Of a DNA stretch of 38,619 nt, positions 26,636-36,038 are shown piece after piece. Source of the DNA: Pseudomonadota bacterium (GTDB taxonomy: Bacteria > Pseudomonadota > Gammaproteobacteria > Acidiferrobacterales > Acidiferrobacteraceae). Both the position numbers and the translations under genes were made by a program. The stretch spans positions 1 through 38,619 of the forward strand of contig JAKBUS010000023.1 of assembly GCA_021841585.1 (NCBI GenBank), read 5' to 3'. Under the pieces are notes generated by a model. The model had not been told where the DNA came from. It did not search any database and worked only from the letters and a program-made list of their open reading frames with translations. Numbering within the stretch: position 1 is the stretch's first letter; every line of letters begins with the position of its first letter.

Positions 26636-28763
26636 GGGCACGGGGGGTCCGGGCGCCGTCTCGTTTCATGTAAGCGACCTGCTCGCCTTGCTCGATGGCT
26701 ACCTCGGGCGCGAGGAGGTGGCCATGGTCTACCGCGCCTATCTATTTGGCGCGGAGGCCCACGAGGGCCAGAAGCGCCGTAGCGGCGAACCCTACATCTA
26801 CCATCCCCTGGAGGTCGCCCGGCTGCTTGCCGGATTGCGCCTTGACGCCACGTGCCTGGCCGCCGCGATCCTTCATGACGTCATCGAGGATACGGGCCGG
26901 CGCAAGGACGAGATCATCATCCAGTTCGGCCAGGAGGCCGCCGATCTCGTCGATGGCGTGAGCAAGATCGGCCAGATAGAGTTCGAGAACAAGGAAGAGG
27001 AGCAGGCCGAGAATTTCCGCAAGATGTTGCTGGCCATGGCCCGCGATATCCGCGTCGTGCTCATAAAACTCGCCGATCGCCTCCACAACATGCGCACGAT
27101 CCGGGTCCTGTCGCCGGTCCGGCAGAAGGCCATTGCCCGCGAGACGCTCGACATCTATGCGCCGATCGCCAACCGCCTGGGCCTCCATAATTGGTCGGTG
27201 GAGCTCGAGGACCTGGCCTTCGCCATCCTCTATCCCCTGCGTTACCGGATCCTGCAGGAGGCGGTGCGCAAGCGCCACGGGAACCGCAAGGCCCTGGTCG
27301 ACAAGGTGTGCGTGGCGATCGTCGAGCAGTTGCGGCGCGAGGGCCTATCGGGCGAGGTATCGGGGCGCGAGAAGAATCTCTACGGCATCTACAGCAAGAT
27401 GCGCCAAAAGGGCCTGTCCTTCGAGCAGGTCTATGACCTGCTGGCGTTTCGTATCGTCGTCGACAAGGCGGATACCTGTTACCGCGCGCTGGGCGTGATT
27501 CACAACCTCTACAAGCCTATCCCCGGCCGTTTCAAGGACTACATCGCGATCCCAAAGACCAACGGCTATCAATCGCTCCATACCGTGGTGTTCGGGCCGT
27601 TCGGCGTGCTGATCGAGGTGCAGATTCGCACCGAGGACATGCATAGGGTCGCCGAGAACGGGGTCGCCGCGCACTGGCTCTACAAGACCGGCGATGTCGG
27701 CATGCAAAAGCGCGCCCTGCAATGGTTGCAGGGCCTGATGGAGACCCAGCAGCAGGCCGGCAACCCGCAAGAGTTCCTCGAGCACCTGAAGATCGATCTG
27801 TTTCCCGACGAGGTGTACGTCTTCACCCCCAACGGCGACATCAAGAAGCTGCCGCGTGGCGCCACGGTCATCGACTTCGCCTACGAGGTCCATACCGATA
27901 TCGGCAAGCGCTGTGCCGGCGCGCGCATCAACCACCAGCTGGTGCCGATGCGCACGGTCCTGCGCAACGGCGACCATGTCGAGGTCATCACCTCGGCCTA
28001 TAGCGCCCCGCACCCCTCGTGGCTCAATTCGGTCGTGACCGGCAAGGCCCGCGCCCACATCCGCAATTATTTGAAGAACCTGCGTCGCGACGAGGCGATC
28101 AGCCTGGGGGAACGTTTTCTAGCGAAGGCCCTGCAATCGCTCGGCTTCGCGGGCGAGGTGAGCGAGGAGGCCAAGGGCGCGTTGCTGTCCACCTTGCACA
28201 TGAAGAGTTGGCCGGACGTGCTTGCCGATATCGGTCTCGGGACGCGGATCGCGGCGGTGGTGGCGCGCCAGCTGCTGCCCGACGTGCCGGCACCGTCGCT
28301 GGTGCCGTCGCGCGCGCCCGGCACGATCGCGATCCGCGGGACCGAGGGCGCGGTGGTGAATTACGCCAAGTGCTGCAGACCCATTCCTGGCGATCCGGTG
28401 CTCGGCTTCCTCACCGCTGGCCGCGGCATCACCGTGCACACCGAGGACTGTCCCAATGTCGCCGAGTATCGCAAGCATCCGGAGAAGTGGATCGACATCC
28501 AATGGGAGAGCGGCATAGACGGGTTCTGGCCGGTGGCCATCCGCGTGGAGGTCAAAAACCGCCGAGGGGTGCTGGCGACCGTGGCCGCCGCCATGTCCGA
28601 GATGGACGCCAATATCGATACGGTCTCGATCGACGAGCGTGACGGCCAGGATACCGCCATGGACTTCGTGATCGAGGTCCGCAACCGCGTGCACCTGGCA
28701 CGCATCATCCGCCGGATCCGCTCCCAGGAGGCGGTGGTCCGGATCAACCGCAAACGAGGATAA
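26574..28763 (+). CDS. spoT: bifunctional (p)ppGpp synthetase/hydrolase SpoT
   Basis: Controls the stringent response by making and degrading ppGpp. The protein of up to 729 residues contains in order an HD hydrolase domain (HDVIEDT near 100, intact), a synthetase domain with the RFKD motif of bifunctional enzymes in [20 protein letters not shown], a TGS domain ([33 protein letters not shown]), a zinc-finger/helical part with [13 protein letters not shown], and a C-terminal ACT domain ([31 protein letters not shown]). Three consecutive ATG codons start at 26574; the second and third suit GGAG at 26566 best. This is the only RelA/SpoT gene in the window. Confidence 0.96.
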   Translation: MMMPSYPSEQAVTPPQIPPPEGTGGPGAVSFHVSDLLALLDGYLGREEVAMVYRAYLFGAEAHEGQKRRSGEPYIYHPLEVARLLAGLRLDATCLAAAILHDVIEDTGRRKDEIIIQFGQEAADLVDGVSKIGQIEFENKEEEQAENFRKMLLAMARDIRVVLIKLADRLHNMRTIRVLSPVRQKAIARETLDIYAPIANRLGLHNWSVELEDLAFAILYPLRYRILQEAVRKRHGNRKALVDKVCVAIVEQLRREGLSGEVSGREKNLYGIYSKMRQKGLSFEQVYDLLAFRIVVDKADTCYRALGVIHNLYKPIPGRFKDYIAIPKTNGYQSLHTVVFGPFGVLIEVQIRTEDMHRVAENGVAAHWLYKTGDVGMQKRALQWLQGLMETQQQAGNPQEFLEHLKIDLFPDEVYVFTPNGDIKKLPRGATVIDFAYEVHTDIGKRCAGARINHQLVPMRTVLRNGDHVEVITSAYSAPHPSWLNSVVTGKARAHIRNYLKNLRRDEAISLGERFLAKALQSLGFAGEVSEEAKGALLSTLHMKSWPDVLADIGLGTRIAAVVARQLLPDVPAPSLVPSRAPGTIAIRGTEGAVVNYAKCCRPIPGDPVLGFLTAGRGITVHTEDCPNVAEYRKHPEKWIDIQWESGIDGFWPVAIRVEVKNRRGVLATVAAAMSEMDANIDTVSIDERDGQDTAMDFVIEVRNRVHLARIIRRIRSQEAVVRINRKRG

Positions 28764-28765
28764 GC

Positions 28766-29149
28766 ATGGCCTTTCGTGTCATCGAGACCCCCGCCGCGCC
28801 GCGCGCGATCGGCACCTATTCACAGGCCCTGAGATGTGGGTCGCTCGTATTTCTCTCGGGGCAGATACCGCTCGATCCCGAGACCATGGCAATCGCGTCG
28901 CAGGATCCGCGCGCCCAGATCGTGCAGGTGTTCGAGAACCTGGCGGCAGTGATCGCGGCGGCCGGCGGCGAATTGCGCCATATCGTCAAGCTCTCGGTAT
29001 TTCTTACGGATCTCGCGCATTTCCCGCTGGTGAACGAGGTCATGAGCGAGCGCTTCAAGCCTCCTTATCCGGCGCGCTCGGCGATCGGGGTCGCGGCGCT
29101 GCCGCGCGGCGCCCTAGTCGAGATGGATGCCATCCTCGACCTCGGTTAG
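28766..29149 (+). CDS. ridA: RidA-family enamine/imine deaminase
   Basis: RidA removes reactive enamines made by PLP enzymes such as threonine dehydratase. The 127-residue product has [57 protein letters not shown] and [23 protein letters not shown], with the substrate-binding Arg in PARSA. GAGGATAA precedes ATG 28766, two bases after the spoT stop. The 3' end overlaps recG by 23 bases. In E. coli trmH occupies a comparable place between spoT and recG. Confidence 0.95.
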   Translation: MAFRVIETPAAPRAIGTYSQALRCGSLVFLSGQIPLDPETMAIASQDPRAQIVQVFENLAAVIAAAGGELRHIVKLSVFLTDLAHFPLVNEVMSERFKPPYPARSAIGVAALPRGALVEMDAILDLG

Positions 29150-31190
29150 CACGGCCACTGCGGGTCCGTGCGAGCGGCCGGTCACAGCGCTTGCGGGCAT
29201 AGGGCCGGCGCTGGCCGAGCGGCTCGCGCGCCTCGAGATCCGTACCGTGGGCGATCTCTTGTTCCATCTCCCCATACGCTACGAGGATCGTACCCAGGTC
29301 CTGCCCATACGGCGGGTGGCGATCGGGCAGTCGGCGCTGATCGAGGGCGAGATCGTGGCCCAGGCGGTCGTCGGCCGCGCGCGCCCCTCGCTCGTTTGCG
29401 ATCTCGCCGATGACAGTGGGCGCATGGCTATGCGCTTCTTTCACTTCTCTCCCGTGCAGCGCCGCAGGCTTGTCGCCGGCACGCGCGTGAGCCTCTACGG
29501 CGAGCTGCGCCTAGGTCCTCAGGGCCCAGAGATGGTGCACCCGGAATACCGCTGTTTCGGCGAGGGGACCCTGCGGGAGGAGGTCCTGACGCCGGTCTAT
29601 CCGGCCACCGAGGGCCTTGGCACGAAGGCCTTGCGGCGCGCGGTGCGCGCGGCGCTCGCGCTCGCGCTGCCGACCTTGACGGAGTATCTCTCCAAGACCC
29701 AGTGCCCGCCCGGACCCACGCTCGGCGAGGCGCTGCGGCTGCTGCATGGGCCGCCCGCCGGCTGTGACCTAGGCCCAGCACGCGCCGTGCTCGCGTTCGA
29801 GGAGCTCGTGACCCATCACGCCCATCTCCTGACCCTGCGCCACAGCAAGGGGCGCGCCGCCGGCCCCCGGTGCCGCGTGCAAGGCGGGCTCCTGGCACGA
29901 TTCCTGGAGGCCCTGCCGTTTGCGCCGACCATGGCCCAGACGACCGTGATCGGCGAGATCCGCCGTGATCTCGAGAGCGGCCGGCCCATGCGCCGTATCC
30001 TGCAAGGCGACGTCGGTTCCGGCAAGACGCTGGTGGCGGCGGGCGCGGCGCTGATCGTCATCGAGGCCGGTTTCCAGGTCGCGATCATGGCCCCGACGGA
30101 GCTCCTCGCGCGCCAGCACATGGAGACCTTTGGTGCCTGGTTGCGGCCCTTGGGTATCGAGCCGCTTGGCCTCATGCGGCTAGGCACCGGGGCCGAGGCC
30201 CGCCGCGCCCAGGCGCGCGACCGCGAGACGCGGCTTGTCATCGGGACCCAGGCGATGTTTCAGGAGGGAGTGGATTTCGCGCGGCTCGGCCTTGTGATCA
30301 TCGATGAGCAGCACCGCTTCGGTGTCCACGAACGCCAGGCCCTGACCGCCAAGGGGCGGGCGGGGGCGCGCCGCGCGCACCTGCTTGCCATGAGCGCCAC
30401 GCCCATCCCGCGCACGCTCGCGCAAAGCGTCTACGCCGACCTCGATCTGTCAGTGCTCGATGAGCGCCCGCCGGGGCGGGTCCCGGTCACCACCGTGGCG
30501 CTGGCCGAGACCCGTCGCGACGACGTAGTGGCGCGCGTGCGCGCGGCGTGCCTCGGGGGCGCCAAGGCCTATTGGGTCTGTACGCTCATCGAGGAGGGCG
30601 AGCAGGACCTGAAGGCCGCCGCCGCCCTCCATGCCGAACTCGCGCGCGCGCTCCCCGGGATCAACGTGGGCCTCATCCATGGACGCATGAAGGCTGCCGA
30701 TAAGGACCACGCCATGGAGGCGTTCGCGCGCGGGCCGGTGCAGGTGTTGGTGGCCACCACCGTGATCGAGGTGGGTGTCGACGTCCCGACCGCAAGCCTG
30801 CTCGTCATTGAGAACGCTGAGCGCATGGGGCTTGCCCAGCTCCATCAGCTCCGGGGGCGCGTCGGCCGCGGTGGCCTGCCCGGTCACTGCGTGCTGCTCT
30901 ACAAGCCGCCATTGGGCGACATGGCGCGTGCGCGCATCGCCTGCCTGCGCGAGACCGACGACGGCTTTGTCATCGCCCGGCGGGACCTGGAGCTGCGTGG
31001 CGCGGGCGAGGTCTTCGGGGCCCGCCAGACCGGCCTCCCGGGCTTTCGGGTGGCCGACCTCATGCGCGACGAGGCCCTGCTGCCCATGGTCGCGAAGACC
31101 GCGGCGGCATTGGCGCAGGGCGATCCCGCCGCCCTCTTGGGCCTGCGCCGGCGGTGGCTGCGCGAGCGCCACGACCTCGGGTCGGCGTAG
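29127..31190 (+). CDS. recG: ATP-dependent DNA helicase RecG
   Basis: Branch-migration helicase that remodels stalled forks and R-loops. The 687-residue product has an N-terminal wedge/OB domain ([35 protein letters not shown] and [23 protein letters not shown]), the Walker [12 protein letters not shown] (about 295), the DEQH box [25 protein letters not shown], and motif VI region [13 protein letters not shown]. Near the C-terminus [27 protein letters not shown] is typical. The start at 29127 lies within ridA. Length agrees with the family. Confidence 0.96.
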   Translation: MPSSTSVSTATAGPCERPVTALAGIGPALAERLARLEIRTVGDLLFHLPIRYEDRTQVLPIRRVAIGQSALIEGEIVAQAVVGRARPSLVCDLADDSGRMAMRFFHFSPVQRRRLVAGTRVSLYGELRLGPQGPEMVHPEYRCFGEGTLREEVLTPVYPATEGLGTKALRRAVRAALALALPTLTEYLSKTQCPPGPTLGEALRLLHGPPAGCDLGPARAVLAFEELVTHHAHLLTLRHSKGRAAGPRCRVQGGLLARFLEALPFAPTMAQTTVIGEIRRDLESGRPMRRILQGDVGSGKTLVAAGAALIVIEAGFQVAIMAPTELLARQHMETFGAWLRPLGIEPLGLMRLGTGAEARRAQARDRETRLVIGTQAMFQEGVDFARLGLVIIDEQHRFGVHERQALTAKGRAGARRAHLLAMSATPIPRTLAQSVYADLDLSVLDERPPGRVPVTTVALAETRRDDVVARVRAACLGGAKAYWVCTLIEEGEQDLKAAAALHAELARALPGINVGLIHGRMKAADKDHAMEAFARGPVQVLVATTVIEVGVDVPTASLLVIENAERMGLAQLHQLRGRVGRGGLPGHCVLLYKPPLGDMARARIACLRETDDGFVIARRDLELRGAGEVFGARQTGLPGFRVADLMRDEALLPMVAKTAAALAQGDPAALLGLRRRWLRERHDLGSA

Positions 31191-31478
31191 GGTCTCCATC
31201 CGCGGGTGGCGCGTCATGCCTTCGGCCCGGGCCTTTTCCGGAATCCGGCGGCACGCCGTGTAAGCCGACGCCGGCCCGTTCGTAGCGTAAGCTTCCGGAT
31301 AGCGGACAAATCGGGCCCCGGAATATCGCTCGGCCCATGACCGTTGCAGGCCGCCATCGCCGCTGGCGCGTTTTATGCCCTGCGCCTGTTTGTGTAAGGG
31401 CCCACAGACCCATGCCTCGGCATACGCGCGAAGGCGGTTATTTCCCCCGGCGCGTCGCATGGGGTCCGGCGTATCGGG

Positions 31479-31913
31479 TCAGTCGCGCGCGACTTGCATC
31501 AAGGCAACGATGTGGCGATCAAGAGCGGCAGGACGCTTTTGGTGGATGACGCGCACGAAAGCCTCGTCCGCGGTGATGAATGGGCAACCCTCTCGCATTG
31601 CGAGGGCGAGATAGAGACAATCATATGCCGGGTGATTCATGTCGATGGCGAGACGCGTCGCGTCCTCCAGGAGGGCATGCGTGGGCAGAAATTCGATATC
31701 CGACGCCCGTAGGAGCCGGGCGGCAAATTGGGCCTCGTCCACCGAGAGTTCGCCGCGCCCAACCTTTTTCCAAAGGATGTTCGCGCATTCGGCCGCCAAA
31801 AGATCGGGCGCCAGAGGCCTCCAGTGTGCGCGTACCGCCAGCGCCTCGCGAGTGCCATTTTCCTCTACGACCCACTTAATGGCGACGCTCGCATCAATGA
31901 CGCAGTCCTTCAC
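31479..31913 (-). CDS. vapC: VapC-family PIN-domain toxin
   Basis: PIN-domain ribonuclease toxin of 144 residues. The acidic catalytic set is visible: Asp7 in CVIDASVAIKW, Glu42 in LAAECANILWKK, Asp98 in AYDCLYLALAM and Asp116 in FITADEAFV. It follows its antitoxin with a 4-base overlap (31910-31913). The pair stands alone between recG and ubiA and reads against both, a position that looks like an insertion into an otherwise co-directional block. Targets of VapC toxins are usually tRNA or rRNA; the specific one is unknown. Confidence 0.9.
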   Translation of the reverse strand: MKDCVIDASVAIKWVVEENGTREALAVRAHWRPLAPDLLAAECANILWKKVGRGELSVDEAQFAARLLRASDIEFLPTHALLEDATRLAIDMNHPAYDCLYLALAMREGCPFITADEAFVRVIHQKRPAALDRHIVALMQVARD

Positions 31914-32149
31914 CGCTCGTCGCGGCCTTCGCGCAGCAGCACCTCGGAGGGCGTGTGTGGCCGGTGCTTCGTGAGCCTTCGCAGTTCGTTGGCGAGTGTA
32001 TCGAAAGACGTCTCCGTTTCGTCGGCGAGGGCCTGGCGAAGGATTTCGCGGTGCTCGGCCTCGGCCGAGCGCCCATGACGGGCGGCCCGCCGTTTCAGGC
32101 GCGCGATCAACTCGTCGTCGAGATTGCGGACATGGAGGTTGCCGGCCAT
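31910..32149 (-). CDS. vapB: ribbon-helix-helix antitoxin (FitA/VapB type)
   Basis: The 79-residue antitoxin has an N-terminal ribbon-helix-helix, NLHVRNLDDELIARLKRRAARHGRSAEAEHREILRQAL, the typical Arc/FitA fold, and a C-terminal toxin-binding tail, PHTPSEVLLREGRDER. Its stop overlaps the vapC start. This differs from the AbrB-type remnant at 11478-11708, so the two loci are of distinct antitoxin class. An imperfect inverted repeat at about 32178-32192 (GCTATC, AAT, GGTAGC) upstream could be its operator. Confidence 0.88.
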   Translation of the reverse strand: MAGNLHVRNLDDELIARLKRRAARHGRSAEAEHREILRQALADETETSFDTLANELRRLTKHRPHTPSEVLLREGRDER

Positions 32150-32560
32150 GGTGTACGCCTCGTGTGAGATCGTTATGCTATCAATGGTAGCGTTTCGCGG
32201 CGTCCGGTCAAGAGGGCGGACGCCGCGCGCGAACCGGGAAACGCCCTTCCGTCACAAAAATGGCATGGACTCACATCGGGGCGCGAAGGCGCATGGCGCG
32301 TCTTTGCGCCGCGTGGGGTGTGCTATCGTCATGGACCGGTCCGGTGCCGGCAGGGCCCGCGCAGCAATTCTCAATGTGAAGCGATAGCGCCTGGGTCAGC
32401 CGGTGACGATGCAAGAATTCACCGGTCTGAACGCGCCTGTGCCAGATGTTTGGCGCCTTCCCGCCGTGCGGGACGCCGCTCGATGCCCATGGTTGGGGCC
32501 ACATCGGGAATTGCTGGGGTCCGCGGCCGCTCGGGGTTTCATGAGACGGAGTGCGCTACA
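32150..32560. other. intergenic region between vapB and ubiA with strong hairpin
   Basis: About 410 bases without a believable gene. It contains a perfect 11-bp hairpin at 32196-32227 (CGCGGCGTCCG paired with CGGACGCCGCG, 10-base loop) and the putative vapBC operator at 32178-32192. The hairpin lacks a T run on either strand, so it is either a structural element in a transcript or a protein-binding site. The ubiA promoter must also lie here, but I could not identify it. Two short frames (32403-32609 and 32271-32504) have no family resemblance. Confidence 0.5.
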
Positions 32561-33511
32561 ATGGCACGCTTTCGGGGCCCGCTCATGGCGCGGGCGTTGG
32601 GGCGGATGATGGCGGCAAGGGGCGAGGGGAGGGCGGTTCGGGCGAGCGGTTGGGCACGATGGGGGGCCTATATGCGGCTCATGCGGCTGCACCGCCCGAT
32701 CGGCAGCCTGCTCTTGCTGTGGCCGACACTCTGGGCGTTGTGGCTGGCCGGCCGGGGCCACCCGCGCCCGGTCCTGGTCGCCGTATTCGTGGCGGGCGTG
32801 CTCATCATGCGTTCAGCGGGCTGTGTCATCAACGACTATGCGGACCGCGATTTCGATGCCCATGTGTGGCGCACGCGCGAGCGGCCGATCGCCTCCGGGG
32901 AGGTGAGTCCGCGCGCCGCGCTCGTCTTGTTCGCGAGTCTCTGTCTGCTCGCCGCCATGCTCGCGTTGTGGCTCAATACCTTCACCATCGAGCTTGCGTT
33001 CGTGGCCGTCGCGCTCGCCGCCTCCTATCCGTTCTTCAAGCGTTTCACCCATCTTCCGCAGGTCTATCTGGGGCTCGCCTTCGGCTGGGGTATCCCCATG
33101 GCATTCGCCGCCGAGACCGGCCATATCCCGCCGGTGGCCTGGGTGCTGTTTATTGCCAATATCGCCTGGACCGTGGCCTACGACACCGCCTACGCCATGG
33201 CCGACCGCGACGACGATCTGAAGATCGGCATCAAATCGACGGCCATACTGTTTGGGCGCTGGGACCGGGCCATGGTGGCCTTGAGCCATGCGCTTACCCT
33301 TGGTCTTTTGTATATCGTCGGAGTAATGGCGCACTTAGGCCTTGTGTACGATGGCGGCCTGGGGCTTGCCCTGGGGTTCGCGCTCTACGAGCAGGGCCTG
33401 CTGCGCGAGCGCCGGCCCGCGGACTGCTTACGGGCCTTTCTCAACAACAACTGGTTCGGCGGCAGCGTCTTCGTGGGCCTGCTCGCCGCCTATCTCGGGA
33501 GGTCATTGTGA
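32561..33511 (+). CDS. ubiA: 4-hydroxybenzoate octaprenyltransferase UbiA
   Basis: Inner-membrane prenyltransferase that attaches the isoprenoid tail to 4-hydroxybenzoate in ubiquinone synthesis. The 316-residue product (E. coli UbiA is 290) has YMRLMRLHRPIGSLLLLWPTLWALWLA, the first Asp-rich motif NDYADRDFDAHVWRTRERPIASG, the second YDTAYAMADRDDDLKIGIKSTAILFG and about eight hydrophobic helices. ATG 32561 has GGAG about 10 bases upstream; later starts at 32585 or 32672 are possible, since the first 35 residues look non-family. The next gene overlaps its stop codon. No ubiC is next to it. Confidence 0.93.
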   Translation: MARFRGPLMARALGRMMAARGEGRAVRASGWARWGAYMRLMRLHRPIGSLLLLWPTLWALWLAGRGHPRPVLVAVFVAGVLIMRSAGCVINDYADRDFDAHVWRTRERPIASGEVSPRAALVLFASLCLLAAMLALWLNTFTIELAFVAVALAASYPFFKRFTHLPQVYLGLAFGWGIPMAFAAETGHIPPVAWVLFIANIAWTVAYDTAYAMADRDDDLKIGIKSTAILFGRWDRAMVALSHALTLGLLYIVGVMAHLGLVYDGGLGLALGFALYEQGLLRERRPADCLRAFLNNNWFGGSVFVGLLAAYLGRSL

Positions 33512-34137
33512 AGCTCTATGGTCATGCTACGTCGCCTTACGTGCGCAAGGTGCGCATCGCCCTGCGTGAAAAGAACATCCGTTTCGAATGGATCCAGGAG
33601 AGTCCGCATGATGCCGGCAATCGCATCGCGGCCTTGAATCCGCTCGGCAAGGTCCCGGTCCTGGAGACCGACGATGGCCGGGTCTTGTTCGACTCGGCGT
33701 TGCTCATCGAGTATATCGATACCCTCACGCCCGAGCGCCTGATCCCGGCCGCGGAGTCCGAGCGGCTGCGTGCCTCGCTCTGGAATACGCTTGGTATCGG
33801 CATGGTCGATGCCACGGTCGCCCGCCTCCTGGAGGATAGGCGCCCGGCCGCCGAGCGATCGCGCGACTTCATCGTTCGCCAAGAGGACAAGATCGCGCGT
33901 GCGCTTGCCTGGGCCGATAAGGCCGATCGCGGTGACGCCTATCTCGTGGCGGAGCACTTCAGCATTGCCGACCTCGGATTGGGCGTGGCCCTCGAATACA
34001 TCGACTTTCGTTATCCGCACGACTGGCGCGGTCAGCACCCGCGGCTTGCCCGCTGGCTTGCGGGTATCAGCACGCGCGGCTCGTTCGCCGAGACCGTGCC
34101 CCCGGGAATGGAGAAGGCCATCGACGCGCCGCATTGA
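33508..34137 (+). CDS. glutathione S-transferase-fold protein
   Basis: The 209-residue cytoplasmic protein has an N-terminal thioredoxin-like GST domain: KLYGHATSPYVRKVRIALREKNIRFEWI, LNPLGKVPVLETDDG (cis-Pro loop) and VLFDSALLIEYIDTL (Glu/Ser glutathione contact), followed by an all-helical C-terminal domain with AEHFSIADLGLGVALEYIDFRYP. It starts with GTG 33508, overlapping the ubiA TGA, with GGGAGG five bases upstream. It belongs to the same broad group as SspA and YibF; enzymatic activity and substrate cannot be told. Confidence 0.85.
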   Translation: MKLYGHATSPYVRKVRIALREKNIRFEWIQESPHDAGNRIAALNPLGKVPVLETDDGRVLFDSALLIEYIDTLTPERLIPAAESERLRASLWNTLGIGMVDATVARLLEDRRPAAERSRDFIVRQEDKIARALAWADKADRGDAYLVAEHFSIADLGLGVALEYIDFRYPHDWRGQHPRLARWLAGISTRGSFAETVPPGMEKAIDAPH

Positions 34138-34147
34138 CGGCAACCCC

Positions 34148-35140
34148 GTGATCGCGCTCGCCGTGCTGTTTGCGGCCTTGCCCGTCATTCTCGTTGGCGC
34201 CGAGCTTTTCACGAACGCGACCGAGCACGTGGGGGCGGCGTTCGGGGTGTCGCAGGGCGTGACTGGATCGCTGCTCGCGGCCGTCGGCACCGCCCTGCCG
34301 GAGACCGCCGTACCCCTGCTCGGTTCCCTGCACCCCGGGGCCGGTGAGCAATTGGCGGTGGGGGCGGTACTCGGCGCGCCACTCATGCTCTCGACGTTGA
34401 CGATGGGCGTCATGGGCGCCGCCGCTTGGCAAAGCCGCGGGCCGACGGCCGCGCTCGCCCCCGAACGTGCGGGCGTGAGGCGCGATCTCGACTGGTTCCT
34501 GGTGCTCTTCGCGTTGGCCCTGGGGGGGCTTTTTCTCCCCCGGGGCCTGTGGCGACAGGCGCTCGCCATGGTACTGGTGGCCGGTTATGCCGGCTATGTG
34601 ACGGCGACGCTGCGCGCCTCCCGCGCTCTTGTGGCCGCCGGCCACGAGACCGCCGCTGTCACCCGCCTGCATCTGGCGCGGCGGGTATTGAAGCGCCTGC
34701 CGGGCCTGCGCTACGCCCAGTTAATGCTGGGTCTGGCCGGCGTCGTCGCCGGCGCCCAGGGCTTCGTGGTGGGTATCGAGGGCTTGGGCCGGCTGCTCGA
34801 CGTCCCGGTGCTCGTATTGGCGCTCGTCATCGTGCCGATCGCCACCGAGCTACCCGAGAAGGTTAATAGCGTTTTGTGGGTCAGGCGTCGCCAGGATACT
34901 TTGGCGTTCGGCAACATCACCGGCGCGCTCGTGTTCCAGGGCAGTCTGCTGCCGGCCCTGGGGCTCACGCTTACGCCGTGGCGCCCAAGCCCGCTTTTGC
35001 TCGCAACCATGTTGATCACGATGGCGGGGGTTGGCATGCTGCGGGTGCGGCTGCAAGGCGCGGCCACGATCCGCCCCTATCACATGCTCGCGGGCGGCCT
35101 TCTCTACGCCGCCTTTCTCGGCTATCTTCTCGCGGCATGA
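34148..35140 (+). CDS. sodium/calcium exchanger-family membrane protein
   Basis: The 330-residue integral membrane protein has about ten hydrophobic segments and two inverted repeats typical of the CaCA superfamily. The first alpha-repeat holds GVTGSLLAAVGTALPETAVPLLGSL, and the second VIVPIATELPEKVNSVLWVRRRQDTLAFGNITGALVFQGSLLPALGL; the acidic residues of the ion site (Glu in ALPE and TELPE) are both present. It probably exchanges Ca2+ or another divalent cation for H+ or Na+. The start is taken as GTG 34148; no clear ribosome site is seen. Its TGA overlaps the aroE ATG. Confidence 0.82.
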   Translation: MIALAVLFAALPVILVGAELFTNATEHVGAAFGVSQGVTGSLLAAVGTALPETAVPLLGSLHPGAGEQLAVGAVLGAPLMLSTLTMGVMGAAAWQSRGPTAALAPERAGVRRDLDWFLVLFALALGGLFLPRGLWRQALAMVLVAGYAGYVTATLRASRALVAAGHETAAVTRLHLARRVLKRLPGLRYAQLMLGLAGVVAGAQGFVVGIEGLGRLLDVPVLVLALVIVPIATELPEKVNSVLWVRRRQDTLAFGNITGALVFQGSLLPALGLTLTPWRPSPLLLATMLITMAGVGMLRVRLQGAATIRPYHMLAGGLLYAAFLGYLLAA

Positions 35141-35949
35141 GCCTCTATGCCGTGCTCGGCCACCCCATTGATCACAGCCTGTCACCGCGCATTCATGAGG
35201 CCTTCGGCGTCCTCACCGGCCGCCCCGTGCGCTACGAACGCCGCGAGGTCCATGCCGGCGGCCTCGCGCGGGCGCTGGCGGCGTTCGCCGCCGAAGGCGG
35301 GCGCGGGGCGAATATCACCGTACCTTTGAAGAGCGAGGCCTTCGCCCTGGCCGCGCGCGCCACGGCGCGGGCGGCCAGGGCGCGCGCCGTCAATACGCTG
35401 TCATGGGAGAATGGGGCGTGGGTCGGGGACAATACCGACGGCATAGGCCTCGTGCGCGACTTGACCGCAAACCATGCCTGGTCGCTGCGCGATCGCCGGG
35501 TCTTTTTGATCGGCGCGGGCGGCGCCGCCCAGGGCATCGTGGGCCCCTTGCTCGATGCCGGGATCGCGGCCCTCGCCATCTTCAACCGCACGCCCGAGCG
35601 CGCCCATGAGCTGGTCTCGGTCTGCGCCGACGCGCGCGTGGCGGCCGCCTTGCCCGCCGCGCAGGCGTCTTATGATTTTGTGATCCATGCCACCGCCGCC
35701 GGTCTTTCCGGGGATCTGCCGGCGCTCCCCGATACCCTTTTCGAGGGCGCGATCGTCTACGACCTGATGTATGGCCCCAAGGCCCGAACATTCCTTACCC
35801 ACGCGCGTGTCTGCGGGGCGCGGGAGGTCGCCGACGGCCTGGGCATGCTCGTCGAGCAGGCGGCCGAGTCGTTTCTCCTGTGGCACGGCGTGCGCCCGCC
35901 CACGCTCCCCGTGTTGGAGCGGTTGCGCGCCGAGGCCGACGCCCGCTAG
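35137..35949 (+). CDS. aroE: shikimate dehydrogenase
   Basis: NADPH-dependent enzyme that reduces 3-dehydroshikimate to shikimate in aromatic amino-acid synthesis. The 270-residue product shows YAVLGHPIDHSLSPRIHEAFG, ANITVPLKSEA (catalytic Lys about residue 66), DNTDGIGLVRDL, the nucleotide loop LIGAGGAAQGIVGPL and NRTPERAHEL, then VYDLMYGPKARTFL. ATG 35137 overlaps the exchanger stop as ATGA. The C-terminus QAAESFLLWHGVRPP is also typical. Confidence 0.97.
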   Translation: MSLYAVLGHPIDHSLSPRIHEAFGVLTGRPVRYERREVHAGGLARALAAFAAEGGRGANITVPLKSEAFALAARATARAARARAVNTLSWENGAWVGDNTDGIGLVRDLTANHAWSLRDRRVFLIGAGGAAQGIVGPLLDAGIAALAIFNRTPERAHELVSVCADARVAAALPAAQASYDFVIHATAAGLSGDLPALPDTLFEGAIVYDLMYGPKARTFLTHARVCGAREVADGLGMLVEQAAESFLLWHGVRPPTLPVLERLRAEADAR

Positions 35950-36038
35950 CGCCCGCCTGGGGTCGTGCGTGAGATGGAAGGATTCGGGGGTGTCGCCGGC
36001 CGTGTTAAAGTAACCCCGTTATCATTCAGGGACCACCG

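Noticed and set aside
31225-31234. GGCCCGGGCC palindrome followed by TTTT after recG as a terminator
   Set aside because: A fully self-complementary 10-mer leaves no proper loop, so it is unlikely to form a working terminator hairpin.
32403-32609. Possible chorismate lyase (ubiC) remnant upstream of ubiA
   Set aside because: Location would fit, but the 68 residues show no convincing chorismate lyase motif and the frame has no further continuation.
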